Positions 35,761-43,823 of a DNA stretch of 64,000 nucleotides are shown one piece after another. Within the stretch, counting starts at the first letter, position 1; each line of letters opens with the position of its first letter. Origin of the DNA: JAEUJM01 sp041918615 (lineage in GTDB: Bacteria > Actinomycetota > Acidimicrobiia > Acidimicrobiales > DATDAH01); assembly GCA_041918615.1 (NCBI GenBank), contig JAYRVH010000068.1, positions 1 through 64,000 on the forward strand, in the 5' to 3' direction. A program made the translations under genes and the position numbers. The notes under the pieces were generated by a model that made no database searches, was not told the DNA's origin, and saw only the letters and a program-made list of their open reading frames with translations.

Positions 35761-37230
35761 GTGTCCCCGAACCGCTGGCGGTGGCTCCTCGTCGCCCTCG
35801 CCGCGGTCGTCACGGTGTGGACGGCCATCGCTGTCCCGGCACGCGCCACCTACGGCGCCCGCACCACCGCCGACGAGCCGCAGTACCTGCTGAGTGCTGT
35901 CAGTCTCGGCGAGGACCTGGACCTGGACATCAGCGACGAGCTCCGAGACGCGCGTTGGCGGGCCTTTCACGAGGCGGAACTGCCGGTGCAGACCGAGCCG
36001 ACCGCCGACGGTCGCGAGGTCAGCCCCCACGACCCGCTGCTCCCGGCGCTCTTGGCGGTGCCGGTGCTGGTGGGGGGGTGGGTCGGGGCCAAGCTCGCCC
36101 TGGCCGCGCTCGCCGGCCTGCTCGCCGTGGTGTCGGCGTGGGTGGCGGTGCGCCGCTTCGGGGTGTCGGCCCCGATCGCACTCGGCGCCACCCTCGGCTT
36201 CTCACTGGCCTCACCCCTCGCCGCCTACGGCGTGCAGGTCTACCCGGAGCTCCCGGCCGCGCTGGCGGTGATGGTCGCGGTCGGAGCCCTCACCGGCGCG
36301 TTCGGGCTCCGGGGCAAGGCGCTCTTCGTCCTGGCGGTGGTGGCGCTGCCCTGGTTGGCCGTGAAGTACGCCCTCGTGGCGACGGCACTCGCGTGCCTGG
36401 GGTTGGTGTCCGCCTGGCGGCGCGGCGAGCGACGAGCAGCCGTCGTGACGGGCGGGGCCCTGGGCGTGGCCGGCGCCGTCTTCGTGGTGTTCCATCGAGT
36501 GGTCTACGGGGGATGGACGGTCTACGCCGCGGGCGACCATTTCGTGGCGAACGGCGAGGCCAGCGTCATCGGGGTGGACCCGGACTACCTCGGGCGGTCG
36601 CAGCGCCTCGTCGGGCTGCTGGTCGACCGAGGATTCGGGCTCGCCGTCTGGGCGCCGATCTTCCTCGTGGCCGTGGTGGCGTTCGGTGGGCTGGTTCGTC
36701 GCCGTCCCCCTGGGTGGGCCACGCTCGCCCTGCCCTTCGCCGCGGGGTGGGCCACCGCCACGTGGATCGCCCTCACCATGCACGGCTTCTGGTGGCCGGG
36801 CCGCCAGGTGGTCGTGGTCGTGCCGCTCCTGGTGGTGACGACGGCGTGGTGGCTCGAGCGCCACCGTCGGGCGGTGCCGTGGTTCGCGGTGGCGGCCGTT
36901 CTCGGTGCCGTGTCCTGGCTCTGGGTCGTCGCCGAGACGCTGCAGGAGCGCGTCCGCCTGGTCATCGACTTCGAGGCCACCCGCAACCTGTGGGTGCGCC
37001 TGGCCCGGGGGGTGCTCCCGGACTACCGCCAGCCCGGCGCCCGCACCTGGGCGCTCGCGGTGGCATGGGCACTGGCCCTCGTGGGCCTGCTCTGGGCCGG
37101 CTGGCGCAGCGAGCGATCCTCAGCCCGTGGTGACGGGCGACGCGGCCAGGACCAGTATGCGGGCACTGGCGAACTTGCCGAGGCCGACGTGGCGGCCCTC
37201 GATCTCGACGGTGAGGGTGCCGTCGGGTGA
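35761..37230 (+). CDS. Multi-pass membrane protein, GT-C glycosyltransferase-like
   Basis: 489 residues with about 9-11 hydrophobic helices. The first long extracytoplasmic loop contains TADEPQYLLSAVSL; an acidic D-E pair at this place is the usual hallmark of GT-C mannosyl/arabinosyl transferases. I cannot assign a family with certainty. It would be a natural partner for the DPM-type GT2 fusion encoded divergently, using a lipid-linked sugar as donor. GTG 35761 is preceded by TAGTGT eight bases upstream; GTG 35749 is an alternative. The last 111 bases encode an acidic tail that overlaps the convergent regulator gene. Confidence 0.75.
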   Translation: MSPNRWRWLLVALAAVVTVWTAIAVPARATYGARTTADEPQYLLSAVSLGEDLDLDISDELRDARWRAFHEAELPVQTEPTADGREVSPHDPLLPALLAVPVLVGGWVGAKLALAALAGLLAVVSAWVAVRRFGVSAPIALGATLGFSLASPLAAYGVQVYPELPAALAVMVAVGALTGAFGLRGKALFVLAVVALPWLAVKYALVATALACLGLVSAWRRGERRAAVVTGGALGVAGAVFVVFHRVVYGGWTVYAAGDHFVANGEASVIGVDPDYLGRSQRLVGLLVDRGFGLAVWAPIFLVAVVAFGGLVRRRPPGWATLALPFAAGWATATWIALTMHGFWWPGRQVVVVVPLLVVTTAWWLERHRRAVPWFAVAAVLGAVSWLWVVAETLQERVRLVIDFEATRNLWVRLARGVLPDYRQPGARTWALAVAWALALVGLLWAGWRSERSSARGDGRRGQDQYAGTGELAEADVAALDLDGEGAVG

Positions 37231-37806
37231 CACCGCCGTGACGGTGCCCGAGCGTCCGGGGAGCACGTCGGACACCTCGAGGAAGTCGAGCAGCCCCGGG
37301 GTGAACTCGAGCTCCTCGGGGATGCGCGACACCGTGAAGCGGTCACCCGGGCCGAGCTGCTCGAGCACGACCGTGAGCGGCTCGGCGTAGTCGGACCCGG
37401 GGATCGGGTTGCCGTGGGGGCAGGTGGTGGGGTCGCCGAGCACCCGGCTCATGGCCCTCTCGACCGGCTCGGAGATCACGTGCTCCCACTTGCCGGCCTC
37501 GACGTGGGCGTCGGCCCACGACAGGTCGAGGATGTCGGTGAGGAAGCGTTCGGCCAACCGGTGGCGGCGGACGACACGTTCGGCCAGCCGGGTGCCGTCG
37601 GCGGTGAGGCGGATCGAGCCGTCGACCGACACCAGGCCCTCGGACTCGAGGCGACGGATCATCTCGGACACCGCCGGGCGGGACACCTCGAGCCGGTCGG
37701 CGATGCGGGCCTGGATCACGTCGACGGCGTCCTCGTGGAGCTCGAAGATGGCCTCGCAGTACTCCTCGAAGGCCGGGTGGAACTCGGGCGTTCGGTACTC
37801 GGCCAC
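37120..37806 (-). CDS. DtxR-family metal-dependent transcriptional regulator
   Basis: 228 residues, as in three-domain DtxR/IdeR proteins. The winged helix (about 1-75) includes VSRPAVSEMIRRLESEGLV. The metal-binding/dimerisation domain contains HVEAGKWEHVISEPVERAM and TTCPHGNPIPGSD, supplying the His/Glu and Cys/His ligand positions known from IdeR. The C-terminal SH3-like domain (about 150-228) is present. It probably represses iron-uptake genes when ferrous iron (or Mn) is bound. Three candidate boxes lie 1.4-6 kb away. No box was seen at its own start. The start is GTG. Confidence 0.92.
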   Translation of the reverse strand: MAEYRTPEFHPAFEEYCEAIFELHEDAVDVIQARIADRLEVSRPAVSEMIRRLESEGLVSVDGSIRLTADGTRLAERVVRRHRLAERFLTDILDLSWADAHVEAGKWEHVISEPVERAMSRVLGDPTTCPHGNPIPGSDYAEPLTVVLEQLGPGDRFTVSRIPEELEFTPGLLDFLEVSDVLPGRSGTVTAVSPDGTLTVEIEGRHVGLGKFASARILVLAASPVTTG

Positions 37807-37846
37807 GGTTGGAGTCTACGCCCGGCCTGCCAGTACCGTTGGTGAC

Positions 37847-38239
37847 GTGATCACGATGCGTAAACCTCCCCGAACACCCGCACGGCTCGTTGCGTCGCTG
37901 TGCGTCCTCGCCCTCACGGTGACGCTGAGCGCCTGCTCCAGCGACGGCGACAGCGACTCGGGCGCCGGCGCCCCCGCCGGCGACGCCACCCTCGTCGCGA
38001 AGAACATCGCATGGGACACCGACTCGATCGCGGCGACGGCCGGCCAGGACTTCGTGATCGTGGTCGACAACCAGGACGACGGCATTCAGCACAACCTCGA
38101 CATCAAGGAGACGGACTTCAGGACCGAGCTCGAGGCCGGCCCGGTCTTCCAGACGCTGACGGTCAACCTGCCCGCCGGCGAGTACGACTTCGTGTGCGAC
38201 CTGCATCCCAACATGAGCGGCACGCTCACGGCTTCGTAG
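37847..38239 (+). CDS. Small cupredoxin lipoprotein
   Basis: About 130 residues. The signal has a lipobox (CVLALTVTLSAC). The cupredoxin domain has His in DGIQHNLDI and a ligand loop Cys-x2-His-x2-Met in DFVCDLHPNMSG. This is close to plastocyanin-like domains that occur alone or in ferroxidase partners. It is divergent from the DtxR gene with 40 bases between starts. TACCGT lies seven bases before GTG 37847, supporting a leaderless start; ATG 37856 is the alternative. Confidence 0.82.
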   Translation: MITMRKPPRTPARLVASLCVLALTVTLSACSSDGDSDSGAGAPAGDATLVAKNIAWDTDSIAATAGQDFVIVVDNQDDGIQHNLDIKETDFRTELEAGPVFQTLTVNLPAGEYDFVCDLHPNMSGTLTAS

Positions 38240-38296
38240 CTGCGCACGCCCTCGTAGCCTTGGCGGGGTGAACCGGCCGCGCCACGGGCGAGGGAC

Positions 38297-41200
38297 ATGA
38301 GCTTCCGGGGCTTCTCAGCGCCGGTCCACGCCTGGTTCTCGACGTCGTTCCCCGAGCCGACCGCCGCACAGGCCCAGGGCTGGCCGGCGATCGCCTCGGG
38401 TGAGCACACCCTCATCCTCGCCCCCACCGGCTCGGGGAAGACCCTTGCCGCCTTCCTGTGGGGGATCGACCGGCTCATGGCCGAGCCGCCACCTGCGCGC
38501 GGGCGGCGTACCCGCCTGCTCTATCTCTCCCCCCTGCGGGCGCTGGCGGTCGACGTGGAGAAGAACCTGCGGTCACCGTTGCAGGGCATCGCCCTGGCCG
38601 CGGAGCGCCTCGGGGAGCCGGTGCACGTCCCCACCGTGGGTATGCGCACCGGCGACACCTCGCCCAACGAGCGGCGCCAACTGGTCCGGAACCCACCCGA
38701 CCTGCTCATCACCACGCCCGAGTCGCTCTACCTGATGCTCACGTCGCAGGCACGCGAGACGTTGCGCTCGGTCGAGTGCGTGATCATCGACGAGATCCAC
38801 GCCTTGGCGCCCACCAAGCGCGGGGCCCACCTCTCGTTGTCGCTCGAGCGCCTCGAGGAACTGGTCGACCGGCCGTTCCAGCGCATCGGGCTGTCCGCCA
38901 CGCAGCGCCCGCTCGACGAGATCGCCCGGTTCCTCGGCGGGCACGAGGCGCACCGCCCGCAGCCCGGCCCAACCCTGCGCCGCGGAGCGGAGCAGCAGGT
39001 GCCGGCTGTAGTGGATCCCGCAGGGGTGCCGAGGGACGAGGCGCAAGCAGGCAGGCCCCGCCCGGTCACGATCGTGGACGCCGGTGTGCGGAAGGCCCTC
39101 GACATCGAGGTGGTCGTCCCCGTCGAGGACATGGGGGCGCTGGGCGAGGTGATCACCGAGCCCGTCACCGGGCCGGTGGCCGCGGGCCCGGTGCGCCGCA
39201 GCATCTGGCCGGCCATGCACCCGCGGCTCCTCGAGCTCATCGAGCAGCACCGCTCGACCATCGTGTTCGTGAACTCGCGCCGCCTCGCCGAGCGTCTCGC
39301 CACCCGGCTCAACGAACTGGCCTTCGAGGGCGAGAACCGGGCCGCCGAAGCCACCGGGACCCCGCCTTCCACGGCGTCCGGGGAGGTCGTCCTCGCCCAC
39401 CACGGCTCGTTGTCGCGCGAGCGGCGTCTGGCGATCGAGGACCGGCTCAAGAGCGGGCAGCTCAAGGGGCTGGTGGCCACCAGCTCGCTCGAGCTCGGCA
39501 TCGACATGGGCGCGGTCGACCTCGTCGTGCAGGTCGAGTCGCCCGGCGCGGTCAGCCGGGGCCTGCAGCGCATCGGCCGGGCCGGTCACCAGGTCGGCGA
39601 GCCGAGCCGCGGGCGCTTCTTCCCCAAGCACCGCAGCGACCTGGTCGAGGCGGCGGTGGTGGTCGAGCGCATGCACGCCGGCCTCATCGAGCACACCCGC
39701 TACGTGCGCAACCCGCTCGACGTGCTCGCCCAGCAGATCGTTGCCATGTGCGCCCTCGAGGACTGGACGGTCGACGACCTGGCCCGGGTCGTCCGGCGGT
39801 CGGCGACCTTCGCCGAGCTGTCCGACGAGGTGCTCGCGAGCGTGCTCGACCTGCTCTCGGGGCGCTACCCGTCCGAGGACTTCGCCGAGCTGCGCCCCCG
39901 TCTCGTGTGGGACCGGGTCGCCGGGGTCCTGCGGGGCCGGGCGGGCTCGCAGCGGCTCGCGGTCACCTCGGGGGGCACCATCCCCGACCGCGGGCTCTAC
40001 GGCGTGTTCCTGCCCGACGGCACCCGGGTGGGTGAGCTCGACGAGGAGATGGTCTACGAGAGCCGGCCGGGCGAGACCTTCCTGCTGGGCGCGTCCACCT
40101 GGCGCATCGAGGACATCACCCACGAGCGGGTGGTGGTCACGCCCGCGCCGGGCCAGCCCGGCAAGATGCCGTTCTGGCACGGCGACGGCCCCGGTCGCCC
40201 GCTCGAGCTCGGCCGGGCGATCGGCGCCTTCGTGCGCGAGCTGCGCGAGCCGGGCGACGTCGATCCCGCCGATCGCCTCCGCGAGCGCAACGGGCTCGAC
40301 GCGTGGGCCGCCACCAACCTGCTCGCCTACCTCGACGAGCAGGCCGAGGCCACGGGGGTGGTGCCCGACGACCGCACGATCGTGGTCGAGCGCTTCCGCG
40401 ACGAGATCGGCGACTGGCGCGTGTGCATCCTGTCGCCGTTCGGCGCCCAGGTGCACGCGCCGTGGGCCATGGCCCTGCAGCATCGCCTGGGCGAGCAGTG
40501 GGGAGTCGATGTCGAGCTGATGTGGAGCGACGACGGCATCGTGTTGCGCCTTCCCGAAGCAGTCGACGACCTTCCGCTGGAAGAGCTGGCGATCGACCCC
40601 GACGAGATCGACGAGCTGATCGTGTCGCAGCTGCCCAACACGGCCATGTTCGCGTCGCGCTTCCGCGAGTGCGCCGGCCGGGCCCTGTTGCTGCCCCGCC
40701 GCCGTCCCGACCAGCGCACCCCGCTGTGGCAGCAGCGCCAGCGGTCGGCCGACCTCTTGAAGGTGGCGTCGGCCTACCCGACATTCCCGATCCTGCTCGA
40801 AGCCACCCGCGAGTGCGTCAACGACGTGTTCGACGTTCCCGCGCTGCGGGAGGTGCTCACCGATCTGCGGTCGCGCCGTGTGCGGTTGGTGCCCGTCGAG
40901 ACTCGGCTGGCCTCGCCGTTCGCCCAGTCCCTGCTGTTCGGCTGGATCGCGATCTACATGTACGAGGGGGACGCGCCGGCGGCCGAGCGTCGGGCCGCCG
41001 CGCTCGCCCTCGACCGCGACCTGCTCCGCGACCTGCTCGGCGCCGAGGAGTTGCGCGACCTCATCGACCCGGGGGTGCTGGCCGACCTCGAGCTCGAGCT
41101 CCAGCGGTTGGTCGACGGGCGTCGGGCGCGCGACGCCGACGAGGTGCACGACCTGCTGCGGCTGCTCGGCCCGCTGAGCCGCGCCGAGATCGACCTGCGG

Positions 41201-43021
41201 GCCGACGGCGATGCCGGCGAGTGGGTCGACGGCCTCGTCGACGAGCACCGGGCGTTCGTCGCCGCAGTGGCGGGGGAGGAGCGCCTGGCCGCGACCGACG
41301 ATGCCGGCCGCCTGCGCGATGCATTGGGTGTCTCGGTGCCGCTCGGGCTGCCCCGTGCGTTCACCGAGTCGGTCGACGCCCCGCTGACTGATCTGGTGGT
41401 GCGCTACGCCCGCACCCATGGACCCTTCCTCGCCGGTCAGGTGTCGACCTGGCTGGGGGTGGCGGTCGACCCGGTGCGATTGGTGCTCGAAGGTCTCGAG
41501 CGGGACGGTCGCATCACCCGCGGCGAGTTCCGCCCCGACGGGGTCGAGCGCGAGTGGTGCGACGTCGACGTGCTGCGCCAGTTGCGCCGCCGCTGCCTCG
41601 CCGTCCTCCGCAAGGAAGTCGAGCCGGTCGACGGCGCGGCTCTGGCCCGGTTCCTGCCCGAGTGGCAGGGCGTGGGCCGGCCGCGGCGCGGCGTCGACGC
41701 GCTGGCCGAGGTGGTGGGGCTGTTGCAGGGGGCGCCACTGCCCGCCTCGGTGCTCGAGGCCGACATCCTGCCCGCCCGCATGGCGTCCTACTCGCCCGCT
41801 GACCTCGATGCCCTGGCCACCGCCGGCGAGCTGGTCTGGATCGGCGCCGGACCGCTCGGCACGAGCGACGGTCGGGTGCGCCTGTTGTTCCGCGACCAGG
41901 TGGCCCTGCTGGTGCCCGCCGCCGGCGACGAGCCGCCGGAAGGCCCTCACCATGTGGCGTTGCTCGGCCATCTCGAGGCCCGAGGCGCGTCGTTCTGGCC
42001 CGAGCTCGTCACCGCGGTGCAGACGGCGAACCTGGCCTACGACGACGCTTCGGTGCTCGACGCCCTGTGGGACCTGGTGTGGGCGGGGCAGGTCACCAAC
42101 GACTCGTTCGCCCCGTTGCGGGCCCTGGCGGCGGACAAGCGGGGGAGGAAGGCCAAGGCCGGCTCGGCGGGGGCGCGGCGCCGTCCTCGCCCCGGTCGGC
42201 TCACCCGCTTGGGGCCACCCGAGGCCACCGGTCGCTGGTCGCTGGTGGCACCGCTCTTCGACCCGTCGGTCACGCCCACGGAAGCGGCGACGGCCCGGGC
42301 GCGGCAGTTGCTCGACCGTTACGGCGTGCTCACCCGTGAAGCGGCGCTGGGCGAGGGGGCCGAGGGCGGATTCGCCGGGGTCTACCCCGTGCTGAAGGCA
42401 CTCGAGGAGCGCGGCCACGTGCGTCGCGGCTACTTCGTGGCCGGCTTGGGCGCGGCCCAGTTCGCGCTTCCGGGCGCCGTCGACCGTCTTCGCTCGGTTC
42501 GGTCCGGCGCCGACGACCTCTTCGACTCGATCGGAGGAAAGAGCGGCGCGAATCGCGCCGGCATTTCCAGCCCGGTGTTGGTGCTGGCGGCTACCGACCC
42601 CGCCCAGCCCTACGGCGCCGCCCTGGCGTGGCCCGATTCCGGCGTTCTGCCACCGGATTCGCCGTCTCTGGCCGGAGAATCCGGTGCCAGTTCGGAGGCT
42701 TCGCGGCCGGCGGGCGGGCGGCGACCGGGGCCACGGCCCTCTCGGTCGGCCGGTGCGTTCGTGGTGTTGGTGGACGGCGAGCCCGCGGTGTTCCTCGAGC
42801 GGGGCGGGCGCAGCCTCGTCCGCTTCCCCGCCGGCTGTGTCGACGCGAACGCCGCCGCGTGGGCCGAGGCGCTGACCCGGCTGGTGAAGGATGGGCGGTT
42901 CCGGTCGCTCGAGATAGGCAAGGTGGATGGCGCGCCGGTGGCCGAGTCTGTCGACGCGGCCGCCGCGCTGCGGGCGGCAGGGTTCGTCGACGGGTACCGC
43001 GGCCTGGTGCTGCGTGCCTGA
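38297..43021 (+). CDS. lhr: ATP-dependent DNA helicase Lhr with inserted low-complexity segments
   Basis: 1574 residues, typical of long actinobacterial Lhr. Walker A is APTGSGKTLAAFLWGIDRL (about 43), then DEIH in CVIIDEIHALAP (about 163), and the superfamily-2 motif VI in GLQRIGRAGHQ. The large Lhr-specific C-terminal half follows. It is a 3'-5' helicase in DNA repair. Two stretches look foreign: residues about 218-253 (38950-39057, rich in Arg, Pro, Gln) interrupt the path between FLGG and VTIVDAG, and residues about 1440-1480 (42615-42740) contain a hairpin repeat. Both keep the reading frame. The stop overlaps the Nei start by 8 bases. Confidence 0.93.
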   Translation: MSFRGFSAPVHAWFSTSFPEPTAAQAQGWPAIASGEHTLILAPTGSGKTLAAFLWGIDRLMAEPPPARGRRTRLLYLSPLRALAVDVEKNLRSPLQGIALAAERLGEPVHVPTVGMRTGDTSPNERRQLVRNPPDLLITTPESLYLMLTSQARETLRSVECVIIDEIHALAPTKRGAHLSLSLERLEELVDRPFQRIGLSATQRPLDEIARFLGGHEAHRPQPGPTLRRGAEQQVPAVVDPAGVPRDEAQAGRPRPVTIVDAGVRKALDIEVVVPVEDMGALGEVITEPVTGPVAAGPVRRSIWPAMHPRLLELIEQHRSTIVFVNSRRLAERLATRLNELAFEGENRAAEATGTPPSTASGEVVLAHHGSLSRERRLAIEDRLKSGQLKGLVATSSLELGIDMGAVDLVVQVESPGAVSRGLQRIGRAGHQVGEPSRGRFFPKHRSDLVEAAVVVERMHAGLIEHTRYVRNPLDVLAQQIVAMCALEDWTVDDLARVVRRSATFAELSDEVLASVLDLLSGRYPSEDFAELRPRLVWDRVAGVLRGRAGSQRLAVTSGGTIPDRGLYGVFLPDGTRVGELDEEMVYESRPGETFLLGASTWRIEDITHERVVVTPAPGQPGKMPFWHGDGPGRPLELGRAIGAFVRELREPGDVDPADRLRERNGLDAWAATNLLAYLDEQAEATGVVPDDRTIVVERFRDEIGDWRVCILSPFGAQVHAPWAMALQHRLGEQWGVDVELMWSDDGIVLRLPEAVDDLPLEELAIDPDEIDELIVSQLPNTAMFASRFRECAGRALLLPRRRPDQRTPLWQQRQRSADLLKVASAYPTFPILLEATRECVNDVFDVPALREVLTDLRSRRVRLVPVETRLASPFAQSLLFGWIAIYMYEGDAPAAERRAAALALDRDLLRDLLGAEELRDLIDPGVLADLELELQRLVDGRRARDADEVHDLLRLLGPLSRAEIDLRADGDAGEWVDGLVDEHRAFVAAVAGEERLAATDDAGRLRDALGVSVPLGLPRAFTESVDAPLTDLVVRYARTHGPFLAGQVSTWLGVAVDPVRLVLEGLERDGRITRGEFRPDGVEREWCDVDVLRQLRRRCLAVLRKEVEPVDGAALARFLPEWQGVGRPRRGVDALAEVVGLLQGAPLPASVLEADILPARMASYSPADLDALATAGELVWIGAGPLGTSDGRVRLLFRDQVALLVPAAGDEPPEGPHHVALLGHLEARGASFWPELVTAVQTANLAYDDASVLDALWDLVWAGQVTNDSFAPLRALAADKRGRKAKAGSAGARRRPRPGRLTRLGPPEATGRWSLVAPLFDPSVTPTEAATARARQLLDRYGVLTREAALGEGAEGGFAGVYPVLKALEERGHVRRGYFVAGLGAAQFALPGAVDRLRSVRSGADDLFDSIGGKSGANRAGISSPVLVLAATDPAQPYGAALAWPDSGVLPPDSPSLAGESGASSEASRPAGGRRPGPRPSRSAGAFVVLVDGEPAVFLERGGRSLVRFPAGCVDANAAAWAEALTRLVKDGRFRSLEIGKVDGAPVAESVDAAAALRAAGFVDGYRGLVLRA
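38985..39057. repeat. Dispersed GC-rich repeat, copy 3, inside lhr
   Basis: The block GCGGAGCGGAGCAGC followed by GGTGCCG and later GAGGGACGAGG resembles intergenic copies 1, 2 and 4. It falls within the in-frame extra segment of lhr. Confidence 0.45.
42647..42690. repeat. Hairpin element inside lhr
   Basis: Arms 42647-42660 and 42677-42690 pair at 13 of 14 positions around a 16-base loop. The right arm and flank read GAATCCGGTGCCAGTTCG, nearly the same as GAATCGGGCGCCAGTTCG in the gene-end hairpin at 45604-45654. Confidence 0.65.
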
Positions 43022-43823
43022 AGGCGACACCCTCCACCGCAGCGCCAACCGTTTGCGCCCCGCCCTGGAGGGGCAGCGACTGGTCCGGTTCGAGGCACCT
43101 CGCATGACCGGCGGGGTGCGCCCGAAGGTGGGGACGACGATCGAGCGGGTCGAGGCCGTGGGCAAGCACCTCCTCATGAGCTTCGACGACGGCATCGTCC
43201 TGCGCACGCATCTGCGCATGAGCGGCAGCTGGCACCTGTACCGCGTGGGCGATCGGTGGCGGAAGGGCGCACACCTCGCTCGGGCGGTGGTCGGCACCGA
43301 CGAGTGGGTGGCCGTGTGCTTCTCGGCCCCGGTCGTCGAGGCGTTCCGCCAGCCGCCCCCCGGGGTGTCGCACCCGCTGGACCACCTGGGTCCCGACCTG
43401 TGCTTACCCGACGTCGACCTCGACGCCGCGGTCGAGCGCTTCGCCACCATGGTCGAGCCCGACGAGCAGGTGAAGGTTGCGCTGCTCGATCAACGCATCG
43501 CCAGTGGCATCGGCAACGTGTACGCCAGCGAGGTGTGCTTCGCCTGCCGTGTCGACCCGTTCACCTCCATCGCCGATCTCGACGTGGCCCAGCGCCACCG
43601 CCTGCTGGCCACGGCGTGGTCGTTGCTGCGGGCCAACCTCGGCAGCGGGCCCCGCACCACCGTCTCCGGGGCGCCCGGGGGCCTGGCCGTCTACGGCCGA
43701 CGTGGGCAGCCCTGCCGCCGGTGCGGTACACCGGTGCGGATGCGCCTCCAGGGTGAACAGGCCCGCAGCACCTACTGGTGCCCGCAATGTCAGCATCGCC
43801 CCGACATCGGCGGCCGACCGTGA
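43014..43823 (+). CDS. Fpg/Nei-family DNA glycosylase (endonuclease VIII type)
   Basis: 269 residues. The protein begins M-P-E-G-D, placing Pro2 and Glu3 as catalytic residues; P-E-G-D favours Nei over Fpg (P-E-L). The H2TH region has LLDQRIASGIGNVYASEVCF. A C-terminal zinc finger has CRRCGTPV and CPQCQ. It removes oxidised bases and nicks the abasic site. GTG 43014 overlaps the lhr stop by 8 bases, so both DNA repair proteins should be co-expressed. The stop overlaps the ndh start in GTGA. Confidence 0.93.
   Translation: MPEGDTLHRSANRLRPALEGQRLVRFEAPRMTGGVRPKVGTTIERVEAVGKHLLMSFDDGIVLRTHLRMSGSWHLYRVGDRWRKGAHLARAVVGTDEWVAVCFSAPVVEAFRQPPPGVSHPLDHLGPDLCLPDVDLDAAVERFATMVEPDEQVKVALLDQRIASGIGNVYASEVCFACRVDPFTSIADLDVAQRHRLLATAWSLLRANLGSGPRTTVSGAPGGLAVYGRRGQPCRRCGTPVRMRLQGEQARSTYWCPQCQHRPDIGGRP

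Noticed and set aside
38573..43450. 1625-codon open frame on the minus strand opposite lhr
   Set aside because: It is an antisense shadow of a clear helicase gene. High GC with few stop codons explains its length, and it has no domain motifs.
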